From Methanolobus psychrophilus R15 (GTDB lineage: Archaea; Halobacteriota; Methanosarcinia; Methanosarcinales; Methanosarcinaceae), in assembly GCA_000306725.1 (NCBI GenBank), contig CP003083.1, forward strand, positions 2,840,042-2,904,041: DNA of 64,000 bases, read 5' to 3'. Made by a program: the position numbers and the translations under genes. Shown here piece after piece: positions 9,001 to 21,000 of this stretch (position 1 is the stretch's first letter; each line of letters begins with the position of its first letter). Under the pieces are notes generated by a model. The model saw nothing but the letters and a program-made list of their open reading frames with translations, made no database searches and was not told where the DNA came from.

Positions 9001-11398
9001 CATCTTTTCTTACCCAGCGGAGTGTGACAGTAGTTCTATCGTTGTCTCTTCCTTTTGATAGACTCTCCAGAAGGTGGCGGTCATCAGGATGCACAAGCTT
9101 AAAGCCAAGATCCAGGTCTTCATAGTGTTCCTCCGGAGTATAGCCTGTGATCTTAGTGGCTGCGGGGCTAACATAAGTGAATCCTCTTTTAGGTGTAAAT
9201 TCATAACGGTATATTATATCATCTGCATTTTCAGATAATCTTCTGAAGCGTTGCTCGCTTTCCACTAACTTCCGATATATATTTTTGCGCTCTGTGATGT
9301 CCTGGAACACGGTTGCAAAGATATCCTTGTCTATCCGATATGCATTGATGCTATAATATCGCTGCAATGGTTCAGAGAACTCCTCAAAGCTAACCGGTAT
9401 CCCGGTTAGTGTGACTTTCCCATATCTCTCTATAAAAGATGCTTTTTCAATACCGGGAAGAACTTCGGTTACCCGCCTTCCCAGGACATCGGCGATTTTC
9501 AATCCGGTCTGCTTCTCAAATGCATCATTTGCTTCAAGGAATACATAGTCCATCGGGTTGCCTTCTTCATCCAGAACTATCTCATGGATAGCCACGCCAC
9601 TAAGAGCATTCTTAAAGAGGCCGCGATACTTTTCTTCACTTTCACACATTGCTTCTTCAGCAGCTATCTGACTCAAGATATTCCATACAGAGTCCATAAG
9701 CAGCGTCAGCTGGAGCGTATCATTTCCTGTATAGTCGGATCCCTTGTTGGCAACTCCGACCACAGCGACTATTTTATCATTTCTGAAAATTGGTATGGTC
9801 ATGAACCTGTGAAGTTCGACATATCCCTGCGGATATCCTTTCTTTAGTGGATCTGGAGCATGAAAGTCATTGACTATTATTGTCTTGCGTTGCCTGACGG
9901 CTTCTCCCCATATGCCTGTATCTTCCAGTTTATATATTGTCTGAGGCTGGACAATCGAACACTCCTTCATCACATCTTTGGACCAGTTATTTAGAGCAAA
10001 CTCTTTTCGGTTCTCATTGTAATGATATATGTAACCGATTTTGCTCTCTGTAAGCTTTATGGCCTCATTAAGTGCAAGATCAAGGAATTCATGAACCGAA
10101 TCGTGCCTAGACTGCAGGATATCCACGAGGCTTTTTAGCCGTTCTTCCCTTAGGCGCAACTCCTCCACAGCCTTTTTGATTTCGGTTATATCTGAATGAG
10201 AGCCCGCCATTCTGTAAGGGACGCCATCTTTATCCCGAAGTGCTTCTCCCCTTGCCAGTATCCAGATGTATGAGCCATTTTTATGCTGAAGCCGGAATTC
10301 AATGTTGTATGTAGGAATCTCTCCTTTGAGATACTTGTTCAGATTCTCCTGTATACGTATACTGTCATCCGGATGGATCCTGTCTTCAAAGGTAGAAAAC
10401 ATGTTTGGCAATTCATTATCCTCGTACCCTATCATCTGTTTCCATTTGGCAGACAGGTAAAGGGTGTTGTTGCGCAGGTCCCAGTCCCATATGCCATCAT
10501 TGGAACCGTTGACTGCCAGCATGAATTGTTCGCGGCTCTTTTCTAACTCCTCAATTACTTGTTTACGCTCAGTAATATCTGTTGAATACTCGATGATACT
10601 ATCAAGGTTTCCCAACTCATCAAAGATCGGATAGGCATTGACCTCCACATGCATAGATTTTCCATTTGAATCGATGTGAAGGTGTTCTACTTTTATAGGT
10701 TCTCCAGTCTGTTTTATCTCATTCATTGGGCATGGATGTCCTGAGCCACAACAAGGTTCACAAAGTCCGTGGCTTGCCTCGTAGCACTTGCTATTGAGGG
10801 CAATATTGTAAGAAGATCTGGCGAAAGAATTTGAAAGCTTAATGGTATAATCGTTGGCATCAATGACCATAAAAGGATGGGTAAGTGCATCCAGCAGAAT
10901 GTTGAGCATATCCTGTTGTTTACACGCATCCAGTTCGGCTTGTTTTGCCTGTGTGATATCTGAGATTACACCAACAATACCTTCCACTCTGCCACTTGTG
11001 CCTGTTATGGTTGCTTTATCGAAGATAACATATCTGATATTTCCATCTTTGTCCTTAACACGCCCTTCATATCGTTGCTTACCAGGCTTTTCAAAGAGCT
11101 CTTGATCCTTCTCAGAATACTGGTCGGTTATTTCCTTTGGCCCCATGTCATACACAGTCTTATTGAGTATCTCTTCTTGTTTTAGTCCAAGCAGTTCCTC
11201 AAAAGCTTTATTGCAACCAGTGTACTTTCCTTGAGCATCTTTACAGAATGCAGGGTTAGGTATGGTTTCCAGAAGGGTGATAAATAACTTCGATTGGCAG
11301 TCTGACAGGTTTTCAATAACTGATTGCTCTATAGACCTTTCATCTTGAGACAATATAGAGGATTGATTCCGATTAGGCAGTTGTGAGATTTTTTTCAT
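6080..11398 (-). CDS. Giant hybrid sensor histidine kinase (multi-PAS, GAF, HisKA, HATPase, REC-REC-Hpt)
   Basis: 1772 residues, no TM segment, so a cytoplasmic sensor. In order: PAS domains at about 40-155, 165-280 (with a Cys-rich '[12 protein letters not shown]' insert), 290-410; GAF about 423-600; four more PAS domains to about 1110; HisKA with '[10 protein letters not shown]' (His near 1138); HATPase with 'DTGIGIP' and '[11 protein letters not shown]'; receiver 1 (Asp near 1429 in '[11 protein letters not shown]'); receiver 2 (Asp near 1570); Hpt (His near 1718 in '[12 protein letters not shown]'). The BarA-like phosphorelay tail is of bacterial style. ATG is preceded by ggaagga. Divergent from a second giant kinase that shares the MKKIS start. 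The signal is unknown; the Cys-rich PAS could hold metal or heme. Confidence 0.92.
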   Translation of the reverse strand: MKKISQLPNRNQSSILSQDERSIEQSVIENLSDCQSKLFITLLETIPNPAFCKDAQGKYTGCNKAFEELLGLKQEEILNKTVYDMGPKEITDQYSEKDQELFEKPGKQRYEGRVKDKDGNIRYVIFDKATITGTSGRVEGIVGVISDITQAKQAELDACKQQDMLNILLDALTHPFMVIDANDYTIKLSNSFARSSYNIALNSKCYEASHGLCEPCCGSGHPCPMNEIKQTGEPIKVEHLHIDSNGKSMHVEVNAYPIFDELGNLDSIIEYSTDITERKQVIEELEKSREQFMLAVNGSNDGIWDWDLRNNTLYLSAKWKQMIGYEDNELPNMFSTFEDRIHPDDSIRIQENLNKYLKGEIPTYNIEFRLQHKNGSYIWILARGEALRDKDGVPYRMAGSHSDITEIKKAVEELRLREERLKSLVDILQSRHDSVHEFLDLALNEAIKLTESKIGYIYHYNENRKEFALNNWSKDVMKECSIVQPQTIYKLEDTGIWGEAVRQRKTIIVNDFHAPDPLKKGYPQGYVELHRFMTIPIFRNDKIVAVVGVANKGSDYTGNDTLQLTLLMDSVWNILSQIAAEEAMCESEEKYRGLFKNALSGVAIHEIVLDEEGNPMDYVFLEANDAFEKQTGLKIADVLGRRVTEVLPGIEKASFIERYGKVTLTGIPVSFEEFSEPLQRYYSINAYRIDKDIFATVFQDITERKNIYRKLVESEQRFRRLSENADDIIYRYEFTPKRGFTYVSPAATKITGYTPEEHYEDLDLGFKLVHPDDRHLLESLSKGRDNDRTTVTLRWVRKDGQVIWAEQKNILLYDEEGNLTALEGIARDITERKQAEENLEKKRSLLKSLLDSIPDMIFFKDLDGTYLGCNPEFSNFVGRDREEIIGNTDYDLFSKELADFFRENDAIMVEEGKGRHNEEWVDYPGGKKILLDTLKAPLCSSTGKMIGLVGVGRDITDKWYAKQTIKELNLLNQSTLDSLDANICVLDETGTIIKTNKSWNDFAIANSADLEKVSEGTNYIKIAKYAKGPDSDLALQFARGIEDVMNGSAESFELEYPCHSPEEERWFIGKVRPFQGADSFPCKVVISHINITERKLAEEKLLAYAEEVEMKNKELDMALARAEEATKAKSEFLANMSHEIRTPMNGVIGMTGLLLDTELNEEQRHYVETVQASGEALLEIINDILDFSKIEAGKLELEVLDFDLHSLLDDFASMLSIRAHDKGLEFICAAEPAVPAYIRGDTGRLQQVLVNLTGNAVKFTHQGEVAVRVTLESETDAGALLRFSVRDTGIGIPKDKIGSLFGQFYQVDASTTRQYGGTGLGLAISKQLVEMMGGEIGVRSEEGKGSEFWFTAHFAKQPDCDRKKIMSGDIQSARILVVDDNATNREILINQLSSWGSRAKEAVDGPMALQALYKAYEDNEPFQVALLDMQMPGMDGATLARIIKSDEKLKNTHLIMLSSMGQWSASQQLEKSYFEAYLTKPVRQSSLLDKLSSILSMETEKQMSHSPLTMNLTSKRGINNVRVLLAEDNIVNQKVAQSMLKKLGFRADTVANGAEAVKALETLPYDLVLMDVQMPEMDGMEATRLIRQPGSAVLNREIPIIAMTAHAMKGDRERFIEAGMDDYISKPVSLKSLIELLDKWLTMIQKDVQEDSSSPGDTETPAKPLVFDREALFERIMDDEELARSLIAIFLKQVPEQIRELRENVDKREMKNIFWYAHKIKGTSANLGGMVLSSLASEMEQAAMQGEYNKTTTVMQDMEKQFDILVDQLKKV

Positions 11399-11817
11399 TA
11401 GCTTCCTTCCGGTTCATGTGGGGACAAAAATATTAGTTATAGGAATGAAAGGAACATACGCCATAGGTATTCATAGTTTTATTTAAGAGATATATTTATC
11501 CACATATATAATTTGTCAGTAGCGTATATGTTCAATTGTTACCAACATAAGTATGACATTTTTAATATTATATTTAAAACTACCATGAATTTAATGAATT
11601 TACACAAATATAAATAAGAGAAACACAGATGTAATATTAAAGTAAATATCGGAGCGCTCATATTTCACCTCTCAATATATACCCCTGGATGTGAAAATAC
11701 AGTTCGAGCTCAATTACTTCTGTTTACTTATATGAAGAAGTATATAGATACACATAGCCATATATAGTCACATCGTGGGAAATGCTGTTACCACTAGGCA
11801 GAAACCAAAGTGATCAT
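11399..11817. promoter_or_regulatory. Divergent promoter region between two giant kinases
   Basis: About 420 AT-rich bases with no gene. It must carry both promoters. Several TATA-like stretches are present (atatatttat near 11489, tatatagat near 11740, catatatag near 11760). The ATG at 11782 opens the same frame as 11818 but has no proper ribosome binding site. Confidence 0.55.
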
Positions 11818-14800
11818 ATGAAAAAAATATCTGACTTCAGCAGGCAACCAAATGAAAAATTGTCTGGAAAAAAGGATTCAACTTCTACAGAAGACATTTA
11901 TGCTGAAAATAAGTTGGATCTGAGATCACTGTCCATTATTCTGCAAACTATTCCTGCACCAATCTTTTATAAAGATATCATTGGGAGATATCTGGGCTGT
12001 AACCTGGAGTTTGAGAAATTCATCGGAAAGCCCAGTGAGGACATTATTGGTAAAACGATTTATGAAATAGTACCAAGTGACGTTGCTAAAATATATGAAG
12101 CTCGGGACAAAGAATTATATAAGCACCCAGGAACTCAGATATATGAGTGTAAAGTCCAAGGTCCGGATGGCTCAGAGAGGAATGTCGTTTTCCATAAAGC
12201 TTCTTTTAAGGATTCATCCGGGGAAACAGCAGGCCTTATTGGAGTCATAATAGACACAACTGACTTCAAGCAGGCAATTGATGCTTTGAAAGAAAGTGAA
12301 AGAGATGTAAAGGCCATCCTGAATGCATCAACAGAGTCAGTCCTGCTTATTGACACTTCTGGAATTGTCCTTGCTGCCAACGAAGCCGTAGCTCACCGCT
12401 TAGGAACGGATGTCGAAACACTGAAAGGAAAGAATGTTTATGATTTTATTTCTCCTGATGTTGCGCAAAGAAGAAAAAAAGAAGCTGATAAGGTCATAGA
12501 AAAAGGCGAGCCGGTTCACTTTGAAGATGTACGCGGCGGACGGGATATGTTAAACTCAATATATCCGGTATTCAATTCCAAAAAAGAAGTGGAGAGACTG
12601 GCCATCTTTGGTATTGATATCACCGCTGTCACGAGAGCCGAGGACGCCCTGAGAAAGAGTGAAGAACTCTATAGAACAACAATAGAGACCGCTCTTGATG
12701 GGTACGTACATATTGGCATAGATGGCACGATCCTGGGAGTGAATGAAGCATACTGCAAGCTCAGCGGCTATACGCGTGACGAACTGCTTAGTATGCAGAT
12801 ATCCAACCTTGATGCACTTGAGAGCCCTGAACAGACAGCAGCCCGAATCCAGAAAATCATCAGAAGCGGAAGTGGCCTTTTTGAAATAAAGCATCGCACA
12901 AAAGACGGTAGTATCCTGGATGTAGAGGTCAGTGCGACTTACTCGGAAAGCGCAGGTCCGGGCTTCTTCTGTTTTTTCAGAGACATCACACAGTACAAGC
13001 GGGCTGAAAAGCGTGAACTACACCTCAAGAACGTACTTCTGGCAATAAGGAATGTGAACCAGTTAATAGTTCGTGAGAATGACCCGCACCGCCTCATCGA
13101 GAAGGCATGTGCGAATCTTACAGAAACGCTTGGTTATTTTGATGCATGGATAGCATTGCTGGATAAGAAAGGTTCCGTTGCTGCCACTGCTGCCTCATAC
13201 CATGACGGCGGATTTACTGAAATGCTCACGCAACTGGAAAGCGGGAAGTTCCCAGAATGCATGATCTCGGCCCTGGAGCGAGAAGAGATTATTATTATCA
13301 ACAACCCAAGCCGTAATTGCCAGGATTGTCCTCTGTCAGGTAACTATCCGAAGAGATCCGGGCTGGCATACAGGCTGCAATTTGAAGGTAATATCTATGG
13401 AGTAATGGCAGTTTCGATCCCTTATTACTTTGCTCATGATAAAGAAGAACAGGAGCTATTTACTGAGATTGCTGATGACCTTGGTTTTGCCATTCACAAG
13501 ATCAATACGGCAAGGGCACTGATAGAGAGCGAACAGAATTACCGTACATTAGCTGATAGCGGTCAGGCCTTGATATGGACTTCTGGAACGGACAAACTCT
13601 GCAACTACTTCAACCTGCCATGGCTACAATTCACCGGACGCAAACTGGAACAGGAGTTAGGCAACGGATGGCTTGAGGGTGTTCACCCTGATGATAGGGA
13701 TTACTGTGGGAGGATCTATACCGATGCCTTTGACAAACACGAGCAGTTCACGATGGAATATCGCTTACTTCGGCATGACGGCGAATACAGATGGATTCTT
13801 GATGACGGTTCCCCTCGTTACGACAGCACGGGGAAATTCATTGGATATATAGGTCACTGCCTGGATATCACCGAACGTAAATTGGCAGAGGATGAACGTG
13901 AGGTCACCATCAAGCTGTTAAGCCTTCTAAACGCCTCCAATGATATGCAGGGACTCATCTCTTCGGTAACACAACTACTCCAGGACTGGTCAGGATGCGA
14001 AGCTGTGGGTGTCAGGCTAAAGGAGGGAGAAGACTATCCATATTACTATACAGAAGGGTTCCCTGCTGTTTTTGTAGAGGCGGAGAATTACTTATGCTCC
14101 CGCGACCTCGACAACCAGATCCTCCGGGATGAAGATGGTAACCCGGTTCTGGAATGCATGTGCGGTAACATTATTTGTGGACACTTCAGCCCTCAGCTGC
14201 CATTCTTTACCGGGCACGGCAGTTTCTGGACTAACTCCACCTCGGAACTTCTGGCCAGCACAAGTGAATCTGACAGGCAGGCACGTACACGCAACCGTTG
14301 CAACGGCGAAGGCTATGAGTCAGTAGCCCTTATACCGCTCCGTGCTCATGGAGTCACTTTCGGACTGATGCAGTTGAACGATGCCCGGAAAGGCCTATTC
14401 ACAGAGGAAAATATTGCTTTGTTTGAGCGTCTTGGCGACAGCATTGCCATTGCACTTGCACAGCGGCAGGCACAGAAAGAGCTTAAAAAGAGCGAAGAAA
14501 GGACACAAAGCATCTTAAGAGCCGCACCTGCTGGAATTGGTGTCGTGGTCGACCGTATGTTCACAGAGGTGAACCTGCAAGTGTGTGAGATGACTGGATA
14601 CAGCCGCAATGAACTTACTGGCTCCCTTTCACGCATGCTATATACCACACAGGAAGACTTTGATTATGTTGGCACGGAAAAGTATCGGCAGATAGCTGGA
14701 AATGGTACGGGAATTGTAGAGACAAGATGGATGAGAAAAGATGGCACTATAATTGACGTTCTCTTATCCTCAACACCTATCGATACTTCCGATCTGTCAA

Positions 14801-17505
14801 AAGGTGTGACGTTTACTGCGCTAGACATCACTGAGAGAAAAGAAGCAGAAAAGAAACTAGCAGAAGAAGCTATATGCCACCGTATCCTAATCGAACAGTC
14901 CAGTGATGGGATCGTTGTCCTGGATGATAACGGTAAGGTTTACGAGGCTAACCAGCGCTATGCTGATATGCTCGGCTATTCCCCGGAAGAAATTCTCCAG
15001 TTGCATGTTTGGGACTGGGATACTCAATGGACACGCGAAGAACTGCTGGATATTATCAGAAAAACTGAAGAATCGGGCGATCATTTTGAGACACGCCAAC
15101 GACGCAAGGACGGTACTTTGCTCGATGTTGAGATCAGCACTAACGGGGCGATATGCAACGGAGAAAAACTGGTCTTTTGTGTATGCAGGGATATTTCTGA
15201 GCGAAAGCGCATGGAAGAAGAGCTTCGCAAGAGCGAAGAGAAGTACCGTGAACTGGTACAGAACGCTAACAGCATCATCCTGAAATGGGACCGCAGCGGA
15301 GAAGTTCTGTTTCTCAACGAGTTCGGGCAGCAGTTTTTCGGATACAGCGAAAAGGAGATCATAGGCAAGACTGTCATGGGTACGATCGTGCCGGAACAGG
15401 CGACGAGCGGACGCAACCTTTCGTTACTAATGGACGAGGTCTTCGAGCACCCGCAAGAGCACGCGAGGAACATCAACGAGAACATATGCAAGGATGGCAG
15501 GCGCGTTTGGATCTCATGGTCGAACAATCCCATATATGACTCAGAGGGTCTAGTGATTGAGATGTTTAGTGTAGGAACAGACATCACTGCGCAAAAACTG
15601 GCCGAAGAAGCACTCCGGCAGACAACTGATCGCCTGATGCTGGCGACACGTGCCGGAGGTGTTGGCATATGGGACTACGATATTGTTAATAATTACCTCT
15701 TCTGGGACGAGCAGATGTTCCGTCTCTATGGTATCAAGCCTGATCAGTTTGGAGGTGCATATGAAGCATGGCGGGGGGGAGTTCATCCAGAAGACGTATC
15801 AAGAGCCGATACTGAAACTCAGATGGCGCTTCGAGGTGAAAATGATTTCAATACCGAGTTCCGGGTTATCTGGCCCAACGGAAATGTCCGCTACATCCGT
15901 GCACTTTCCATCGTCCAGCGTAATGATTCCGGCCAGCCTCTACGTATGATAGGCACGAACTGGGACGTTACTGATCAAAAGATGGCAGAAGATGATTTAA
16001 AACAGCGTGAGAAGCTTCTCAATAAGATATTTGAAATACTCCCGATCGGGTTATGGTTTGCTGACAATAAAGGCAGACTATTGAAAGGAAATCCTGCCGG
16101 AGTTAAAATATGGGGTGCTGAGCCACATGTAGCAATTGAGGAATATGGCGTATTCAAAGCCCGCCGGCTTCCATCCGGAAAAGAAATCGCACCTGATGAC
16201 TGGGCGCTTGCTCACACTATAAATGAAGTAGCAACTGTTGAAAATGAATTGCTTGAGATAGATGCTTTTGACGGTACGAAAAAGACGATACTGAACTATA
16301 CGGCTCCTGTGGTGGATGATGAGGGGAATCTGATGGGTGCGATTATAGTCAACAATGATATAACAGACCTCAAAAATACAGAGAAAGCCCTAAGAGAGAA
16401 CGAAGAGAGGCTATCACTATCAATGGAAGCTTCAGAGTATGGTTTTTGGGATGTCGATCTTGACACCGGAAAAATGTATCTGAGCCCGCAAATATATGCC
16501 ATGAACGGATACGAAGACGGAGAATTATCTGAAAGTATAGAATCTGTAGTGAACCTGGCACACCCGGATGACATAGAAACTGTTATGTCTACGGTCAGTG
16601 AATCTATTGTTGATGTAAAACCATTCAATGTGGACTTCAGAGCCAAACATAAATCTGGAGAATGGATATGGATATCTGCCAAAGGTAAACCTGTTGAAAT
16701 TGATGAGAATGGGAAACCACACCGCCTTATAGGGACGCAGGTCAATATCACTGACAGGGTCATGGCAGAAGAATCTCTTCTATATACCAAGATTGCTGCT
16801 GAAGAAGCTAATCGCATGAAGGATGAATTATTAAACAATATATCTCATGAATTCAGGACGCCGCTGAGTGCAGTACTAGGTTTTTCGGATCTGCTGCTCA
16901 GTGATGACGGTGAAAGCCTTAGCGCTTCACATAGGGAATATGTGGGGCACATTCATCAGAGTGGGAAAAATCTTTTGAGTATGGTCGAAAGGATACTTGA
17001 TTACTCAAATGCCAAATACGGCAGTATGAGCTCTCTTGAGCTGCAGTCTATTAATGTGAGTGAACTTGTCCTGGAAACAGTACATATCCTCTCAAAGAAA
17101 GCACTAAAAAAGAACATTAAAATCAATACCATCCCAGCTCCTGATCTCAAAACTATTGTTGCAGATCGTCAGAAACTTCAGAAGATCCTGTACAACCTTC
17201 TGGAAAATGCTATCAAGTTCACAGACCCCAATGGTTTTGTAAAAATAGAAGTGAAAAGCAGAAATGATTCAGTCCAGTTTTTGGTACAGGATACTGGGAT
17301 AGGTATTGAACGGGAGAAGATTGAGACTTTGTTTGAACCATTTGTACAGATAGATGGATCGATATCCAGAAGATATGGAGGTACAGGGCTTGGGCTTGCC
17401 TTGGTTAAAAAGCTGATTGAAATGCACAATGGGCGCATCTGGATTGAGAGTGAGGTCGGAAGAGGTAGTGCATTTATTTTTGAACTACCCCTTAACAGGG
17501 AATAA
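11818..17505 (+). CDS. Giant PAS/GAF sensor histidine kinase
   Basis: About 1895 residues, soluble. It starts MKKIS like its divergent neighbour, which with the weak gtgat before it favours 11818 over 11782. It has three PAS domains (to about residue 395), a GAF domain (about 405-565), a PAS, a second GAF with Cys motif 'CMCGNIICGHF', then six or so PAS/PAC repeats, each ending in a 'DITERK'-like linker. HisKA has 'NNISHEFRTPLSAVLGF' (His near 1678), then HATPase with 'NLLENAIKF', 'DTGIGIE' and '[12 protein letters not shown]'. There is no receiver or Hpt, so phosphate would pass to a separate regulator, possibly receivers of the neighbour (inference). Confidence 0.92.
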   Translation: MKKISDFSRQPNEKLSGKKDSTSTEDIYAENKLDLRSLSIILQTIPAPIFYKDIIGRYLGCNLEFEKFIGKPSEDIIGKTIYEIVPSDVAKIYEARDKELYKHPGTQIYECKVQGPDGSERNVVFHKASFKDSSGETAGLIGVIIDTTDFKQAIDALKESERDVKAILNASTESVLLIDTSGIVLAANEAVAHRLGTDVETLKGKNVYDFISPDVAQRRKKEADKVIEKGEPVHFEDVRGGRDMLNSIYPVFNSKKEVERLAIFGIDITAVTRAEDALRKSEELYRTTIETALDGYVHIGIDGTILGVNEAYCKLSGYTRDELLSMQISNLDALESPEQTAARIQKIIRSGSGLFEIKHRTKDGSILDVEVSATYSESAGPGFFCFFRDITQYKRAEKRELHLKNVLLAIRNVNQLIVRENDPHRLIEKACANLTETLGYFDAWIALLDKKGSVAATAASYHDGGFTEMLTQLESGKFPECMISALEREEIIIINNPSRNCQDCPLSGNYPKRSGLAYRLQFEGNIYGVMAVSIPYYFAHDKEEQELFTEIADDLGFAIHKINTARALIESEQNYRTLADSGQALIWTSGTDKLCNYFNLPWLQFTGRKLEQELGNGWLEGVHPDDRDYCGRIYTDAFDKHEQFTMEYRLLRHDGEYRWILDDGSPRYDSTGKFIGYIGHCLDITERKLAEDEREVTIKLLSLLNASNDMQGLISSVTQLLQDWSGCEAVGVRLKEGEDYPYYYTEGFPAVFVEAENYLCSRDLDNQILRDEDGNPVLECMCGNIICGHFSPQLPFFTGHGSFWTNSTSELLASTSESDRQARTRNRCNGEGYESVALIPLRAHGVTFGLMQLNDARKGLFTEENIALFERLGDSIAIALAQRQAQKELKKSEERTQSILRAAPAGIGVVVDRMFTEVNLQVCEMTGYSRNELTGSLSRMLYTTQEDFDYVGTEKYRQIAGNGTGIVETRWMRKDGTIIDVLLSSTPIDTSDLSKGVTFTALDITERKEAEKKLAEEAICHRILIEQSSDGIVVLDDNGKVYEANQRYADMLGYSPEEILQLHVWDWDTQWTREELLDIIRKTEESGDHFETRQRRKDGTLLDVEISTNGAICNGEKLVFCVCRDISERKRMEEELRKSEEKYRELVQNANSIILKWDRSGEVLFLNEFGQQFFGYSEKEIIGKTVMGTIVPEQATSGRNLSLLMDEVFEHPQEHARNINENICKDGRRVWISWSNNPIYDSEGLVIEMFSVGTDITAQKLAEEALRQTTDRLMLATRAGGVGIWDYDIVNNYLFWDEQMFRLYGIKPDQFGGAYEAWRGGVHPEDVSRADTETQMALRGENDFNTEFRVIWPNGNVRYIRALSIVQRNDSGQPLRMIGTNWDVTDQKMAEDDLKQREKLLNKIFEILPIGLWFADNKGRLLKGNPAGVKIWGAEPHVAIEEYGVFKARRLPSGKEIAPDDWALAHTINEVATVENELLEIDAFDGTKKTILNYTAPVVDDEGNLMGAIIVNNDITDLKNTEKALRENEERLSLSMEASEYGFWDVDLDTGKMYLSPQIYAMNGYEDGELSESIESVVNLAHPDDIETVMSTVSESIVDVKPFNVDFRAKHKSGEWIWISAKGKPVEIDENGKPHRLIGTQVNITDRVMAEESLLYTKIAAEEANRMKDELLNNISHEFRTPLSAVLGFSDLLLSDDGESLSASHREYVGHIHQSGKNLLSMVERILDYSNAKYGSMSSLELQSINVSELVLETVHILSKKALKKNIKINTIPAPDLKTIVADRQKLQKILYNLLENAIKFTDPNGFVKIEVKSRNDSVQFLVQDTGIGIEREKIETLFEPFVQIDGSISRRYGGTGLGLALVKKLIEMHNGRIWIESEVGRGSAFIFELPLNRE

Positions 17506-17542
17506 ACAAGGATAACTAAAAAAAGAGAGGAAGTTTAAAAAA

Positions 17543-18055
17543 TTACGCAGGAATGGGGCCTGCGTTTTCCAATCGGCCAATTTGCGCTTTTTGTTCTTGA
17601 GTGAATATCTTATCGATATCAAGCAATATGAGCAGCCTATCATCGATCTTACCTACGCCCTGGATGTATCTCTCCGTGATCTTAGATGCTATAACTTCAG
17701 GTGCAGGTTCGATATTTTCACTAGATATCCTTAATACCTCGGTAACTGAGTCGACGACCATTCCAGCAACCATATTTCCGATCTCTACAACCATTATACG
17801 GGAATCATCACTCATTTCTTCATGAGCAAGATTGAACTTTGCTGCAAGGTTGATGATGGGAATTATGCTGCCACGGAGGTTTATGATGCCCTCAACATAA
17901 CTGGGCACCTGAGGGATCTTAGTGATGCTAGGTATACGAATTATCTCTTTGACCCGGGATATCTCAATGCCGAACTCTTCATTGGAAAGCTGGCATATGA
18001 CCAATTGAAGCAGCTCTTTAGAAGAGCTGCTGTCCACTATAACCGATTCTGCCAT
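17543..18055 (-). CDS. cheW: Chemotaxis coupling protein CheW
   Basis: 170 residues with the full CheW fold: 'LLQLVICQLSNEEFGIEISRVKEIIR', 'IPQVPSYVEGIINLRGSIIPIINLAAKF', 'ESNMVVEIGN'-like strand and 'VDSVTEVLRI'. CheW links chemoreceptors to CheA. It begins 17 nt after the chemoreceptor gene on the same strand, with a gaggt ribosome binding site, so the two form an operon. No cheA, cheY or cheR/B is in the window, so the pair must work with a chemotaxis core elsewhere or serve as an accessory signalling unit. Confidence 0.93.
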   Translation of the reverse strand: MAESVIVDSSSSKELLQLVICQLSNEEFGIEISRVKEIIRIPSITKIPQVPSYVEGIINLRGSIIPIINLAAKFNLAHEEMSDDSRIMVVEIGNMVAGMVVDSVTEVLRISSENIEPAPEVIASKITERYIQGVGKIDDRLLILLDIDKIFTQEQKAQIGRLENAGPIPA

Positions 18056-18072
18056 TTGAAAACCTCACTGCA

Positions 18073-21000
18073 TCAGACTAATGCTTTCTTTGAAGAGCCT
18101 GATGGCTTTGCATGCACCTTTGAAGGTGGCGTTGGTCCTCTTTTCCTTGCAGCATCGGATTCCCGCGCAGTTTCGGCACCTTCAGTGTCTAACCTGAACT
18201 TAGATACCACTGACTGCATATTGGCCGCTACTTCTGCAAGTTCCTGAGCAGACTTTGAGAGCTCCTGCATAGAAGCGGTCTGTTCCTGAACAGAGGCTGA
18301 GGCCTCCTGTGCTCCTGCTGCGGATTGCTCAGATATGGCAGATACCTCTTCCACAGAGGAGGTGACCTCTTCAATAGAAGCGGATTGTTCTTCTGCTGCT
18401 GCAGCGATCTCCTGGACCATCCGTACAATAGTATTTCCAGCCTCGACCACGCCTCCGATCGCAACGACCGACTTCTCAAGAGAAGCAGCTCCAGTATCAA
18501 CTTCATCTGCACCAATCTTCATGGAAGCGACTGCATTCTGGGTCCCGCTCTGCATCTGATGAATGAGCTGTGCTATCTGCTTGGCTGCATTACCCGAATC
18601 CTCAGCAAGTTTGCGAACCTCGTCTGCAACCACAGCAAACCCGCGGCCATGTTCTCCTGCCCTTGCAGCTTCTATTGCTGCATTAAGAGCAAGTAGGTTG
18701 GTCTGGTCTGCAATGCTTGTGATGAGGCTGACGATCTCTCCGATCTGCTTGGATTTACCGTCAAGTTCCTTGATGACATCGGAAGAATCCCCTACAGCAG
18801 ATTTAATGCCGTTCATCTTTATCATGAGGTCCTGGGACATCTTTCCGAGGCTCTGGATAAGATCATTGGATTCAACAGCGCTTTGTGCAGCTTTCCCGGA
18901 GTTGTTAGCGACTTCCTGAACAGTGCTGTTCATATCGGCCATTGCCCTTGAGACCTCTTCGGCTTTGGCAGACTGCATCTGTGTACCCTTGGATATCTCA
19001 TTCACAGTACTGCTTATTTGTTCGGAAGCAGCTGTCAATTCCTCACTTGATGAGGATATCTCCTCGGCAGTGGATGCAATGTTATCAGCGTTGGCACTTA
19101 CGAGAGTAACTATCTCATTAAGGGACAATCTGCAATTTTCCACACCTTCTGTGAGTTGTATGAAGTCTCCAACTCCACGAACAGTTACCTTCCTTGTCAG
19201 ATCATTGGATGAAATGGAGTTCAGGACCTCACATGAATCATTGATAATGCTCTGCAGGGTATCTCCAAATCCGTCAAGCGTGTCACCTAATAGTTTGAAA
19301 TCGCCCTTCGCATCTATTGTCACTCTCGTGTCCAGGTCACCTTCAGCATAGGCTGTGATCACTCTTGCAGTTTCGTTCACAGGGCCTACAACAGCATCCA
19401 GGCAATTGTTGACACCTTGCACGATCTTGCGATAGTCTCCATTGTGTTTGGAGGCGTCTGCACGGGTACTCAGCTGTCCGTTTGCTCCTGCCTGAGCCAG
19501 CATATCAGCATCTTTGACTAAACTATTGATTGCATCGATACACTGGTTGAGGTTATTCTTGATCTTGTTGAAATCACCATTGTACTGGTCAGTTATCCTG
19601 GAAGGGATCGCACCATCTGAAATGCGGTCAACATAGTCAGCAGCCACATTAAGTGGGCCAATAACTGCATCCAGAGTACCGTTAACACCCTCGATGATCT
19701 TTTTAAAGTCTCCTTTGTGTTTTGAAGCGTCAGCTCTTGTACCAAGCTTACCTTCAATAGCAGCGGCAGACAGCATGTTGGCATCAAGGATCAAACCCTT
19801 AAGGTTAGTTCGGACCTCTTCGATAGTATTATTGATAAAGGCTTTTTTGCCCGGGAACTTCTCAAGAGGTGCTTCAAAGTTACCTTCCCCGAATTCTTTT
19901 ACGCATGCCATTGCTTTTTTCTTGACCGCGATGTGGCCGTTGACCATATCGTTAACACCTTTGGCCATTTCAGCATAAACACCGCTGAATTCCTGTTCCG
20001 GCATAACGACATCAATATCACCTGCGTTATGCTCACGGCTCATTTTGTTCATTTCCTTAACAAATGAGTTCAGCTCGTTCATTAATTGGTTGAGGTTGTT
20101 CTTTATCTCGTTGAAATCACCATTATAATTGTCAGTAATCTTTTCCGGAATCTCCCCGTGTGAAATCCGGTCAACATATTCGGCAGCTACATTAAGTGGA
20201 CCTATCACTGAATCCAGGGTATTATTGACACCTTCGACAATTGCCCTGTAATCTCCCTGGTGTTTAGAGGCATCAGCACGGGTATCAAGTTTACCCTCGA
20301 CAGCTGCCTTTGACAGCATATTGGCATCAGCAACAAGAGCATTGACTGCATCGATACACTGATTAAGGTTGTTCTTTATCTCGTTGAAATCACCATTATA
20401 ATTGTCAGTGATTTTTTCCGGGATCTCCCCGTGTGAAATCCGGTCAACATATTCGGCAGCTACATTAAGTGGACCTATTACTGAATCCAGGGTATTATTG
20501 ACACCTTCAACAATTGCCCTGTAATCCCCCTGGTGCTTGGAAGCATCAGCACGGGTATCAAGTTTACCCTCAACAGCTGCCTTTGACAGCATATTGGCAT
20601 CAGCGACAAGAGCATTTACTGCATCGATACACTGGTTAAGGTTGTTCTTGATCTCATTGAAATCACCCTTGTATTCATCTGTGATCTTATGAGGTATCTC
20701 CCCTTTGGATATGCGATCAACATATTCAGCAGCGACATTGAGTGGGGCTATTACAGCATCCAGTACCTGGTTAAAACCTCTGGGTATTGCCTCAAAGTCA
20801 ACTCTTACATCAGAGTTCGCCCTTCTGTCAAGTTTACCTTCAAGAGTATCATTAGCTACCTGATTAAAGTTATCTACAATATAAGTTATTGATTTTGATA
20901 TCATTCTGGAGATGAATAGGGATGCGACAATGCCAATAATTGTATCTATCAGAGTAATCACAAGTAAACTACTCTGTGAACTTGCCATCCCGTCCTCCAT

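Noticed and set aside
20100-20640. CRISPR-like regular repeats
   Set aside because: The period is 273 bp with no distinct spacers and it encodes a protein module; it is not a CRISPR array. No CRISPR repeat was found elsewhere in the window.
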